A stretch of 6,027 bases of DNA, from positions 1 through 6,027 of the forward strand of contig JAJRBK010000053.1 of NCBI GenBank assembly GCA_028679495.1, read 5' to 3'. The DNA comes from Methanobacteriota archaeon (GTDB taxonomy: Archaea > Halobacteriota > Bog-38 > Methanoflorentales > Methanoflorentaceae). A program made the position numbers and the translations under genes. Below, piece after piece: positions 5,896 to 6,027 of the stretch. Every line of letters begins with the position of its first letter. Position 1 is the first letter of the stretch. Below the pieces are notes generated by a model. The model saw only the letters and a program-made list of their open reading frames with translations. It did not search any database and was not told the DNA's origin.

Positions 5896-6027
5896 TGGCA
5901 ATTTCGACTTCGTACTTTTTTGCCTCTTCGGAGGAAAATGGCTGTCTATGGCAAGAGAAAAAGCAGATTCAGGAGCTTATGAGAGCAAAGGGCGTTGATG
6001 TGATGCTCGTTGCAGGGGCCCACATAA
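5895..6027 (+). CDS. Partial gene, 5' end only, product unknown
   Basis: The frame from ATG 5895 stays open to the window edge, giving 44 residues: a short polar start (MAISTSYFFASSEENGCLW), a charged helix (QEKKQIQELMRAKG), then VDVMLVAGAHI. The last part resembles a beta strand entering an alpha/beta fold. The ATG overlaps the preceding stop in TGATG, which suggests translational coupling. No separate ribosome site precedes it. A good-looking GGAGG at 5930-5934 leads to an ATG in another frame that stops after 14 codons, so it was not used. A later in-frame ATG near 5979 is possible. There is too little sequence to name a family. Confidence 0.55.
   Translation, partial: MAISTSYFFASSEENGCLWQEKKQIQELMRAKGVDVMLVAGAHI

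Noticed and set aside
5930..5982. GGAGG followed by ATG 5938 as the start of the last gene
   Set aside because: That frame stops after 14 codons. The frame from ATG 5895 stays open to the window end and overlaps the previous stop.
1..6027. CRISPR array, insertion sequence or rRNA gene
   Set aside because: No regularly spaced repeats, transposase motifs, terminal inverted repeats or rRNA signatures were seen on either strand.

Overview
The window comes from a prokaryote, most likely an obligate or facultative anaerobe. The base composition looks close to half G+C by eye. The main clue is a gene for a short (class III type) hybrid cluster protein, a form known mainly from methanogenic archaea, thermophiles and other anaerobes. 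Good Shine-Dalgarno sites precede most genes. Several promoter-like stretches read as either a bacterial -10 box or an archaeal TATA box, such as TTTTAAATA on the minus strand near 1834-1842. A methanogenic archaeon and an anaerobic bacterium both fit. I lean weakly to the archaeal reading but cannot settle it from this sequence.

Left part (1-1786). Minus-strand codons at 84-203 look like the end of a membrane protein with no proper start, probably a gene remnant. A plus-strand gene (403-1575) encodes a four-helix membrane protein resembling DUF2254, with a soluble C-terminal half. Converging on it, 16 bases away, is a 64-residue minus-strand protein (1592-1786) with a likely zinc-binding Cys/His cluster.

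Middle gap (1787-2408). This stretch of about 620 bases has no convincing gene. It holds a promoter-like TTGACA / AATGAT pair, a small hairpin, and at its right end a strong dyad next to the start of the TetR gene.

Right part (2409-6027). All genes are on the plus strand and look like one regulated unit: a TetR-family repressor, hcp, a DUF6448 protein, a one-domain cupin, a small protein with a winged-helix-like end, and an overlapping gene that runs off the window. The hcp gene keeps every ligand of both metal clusters but is broken by a single missing base near 3288. It is therefore a very recent pseudogene, a sequencing error, or (less likely) recoded. The likely theme is a nitrosative or oxidative stress response: Hcp handles NO or hydroxylamine, the TetR protein senses and represses, and DUF6448 and the cupin act as accessories of unknown chemistry. 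That theme is inference from gene order and from what is known of Hcp.
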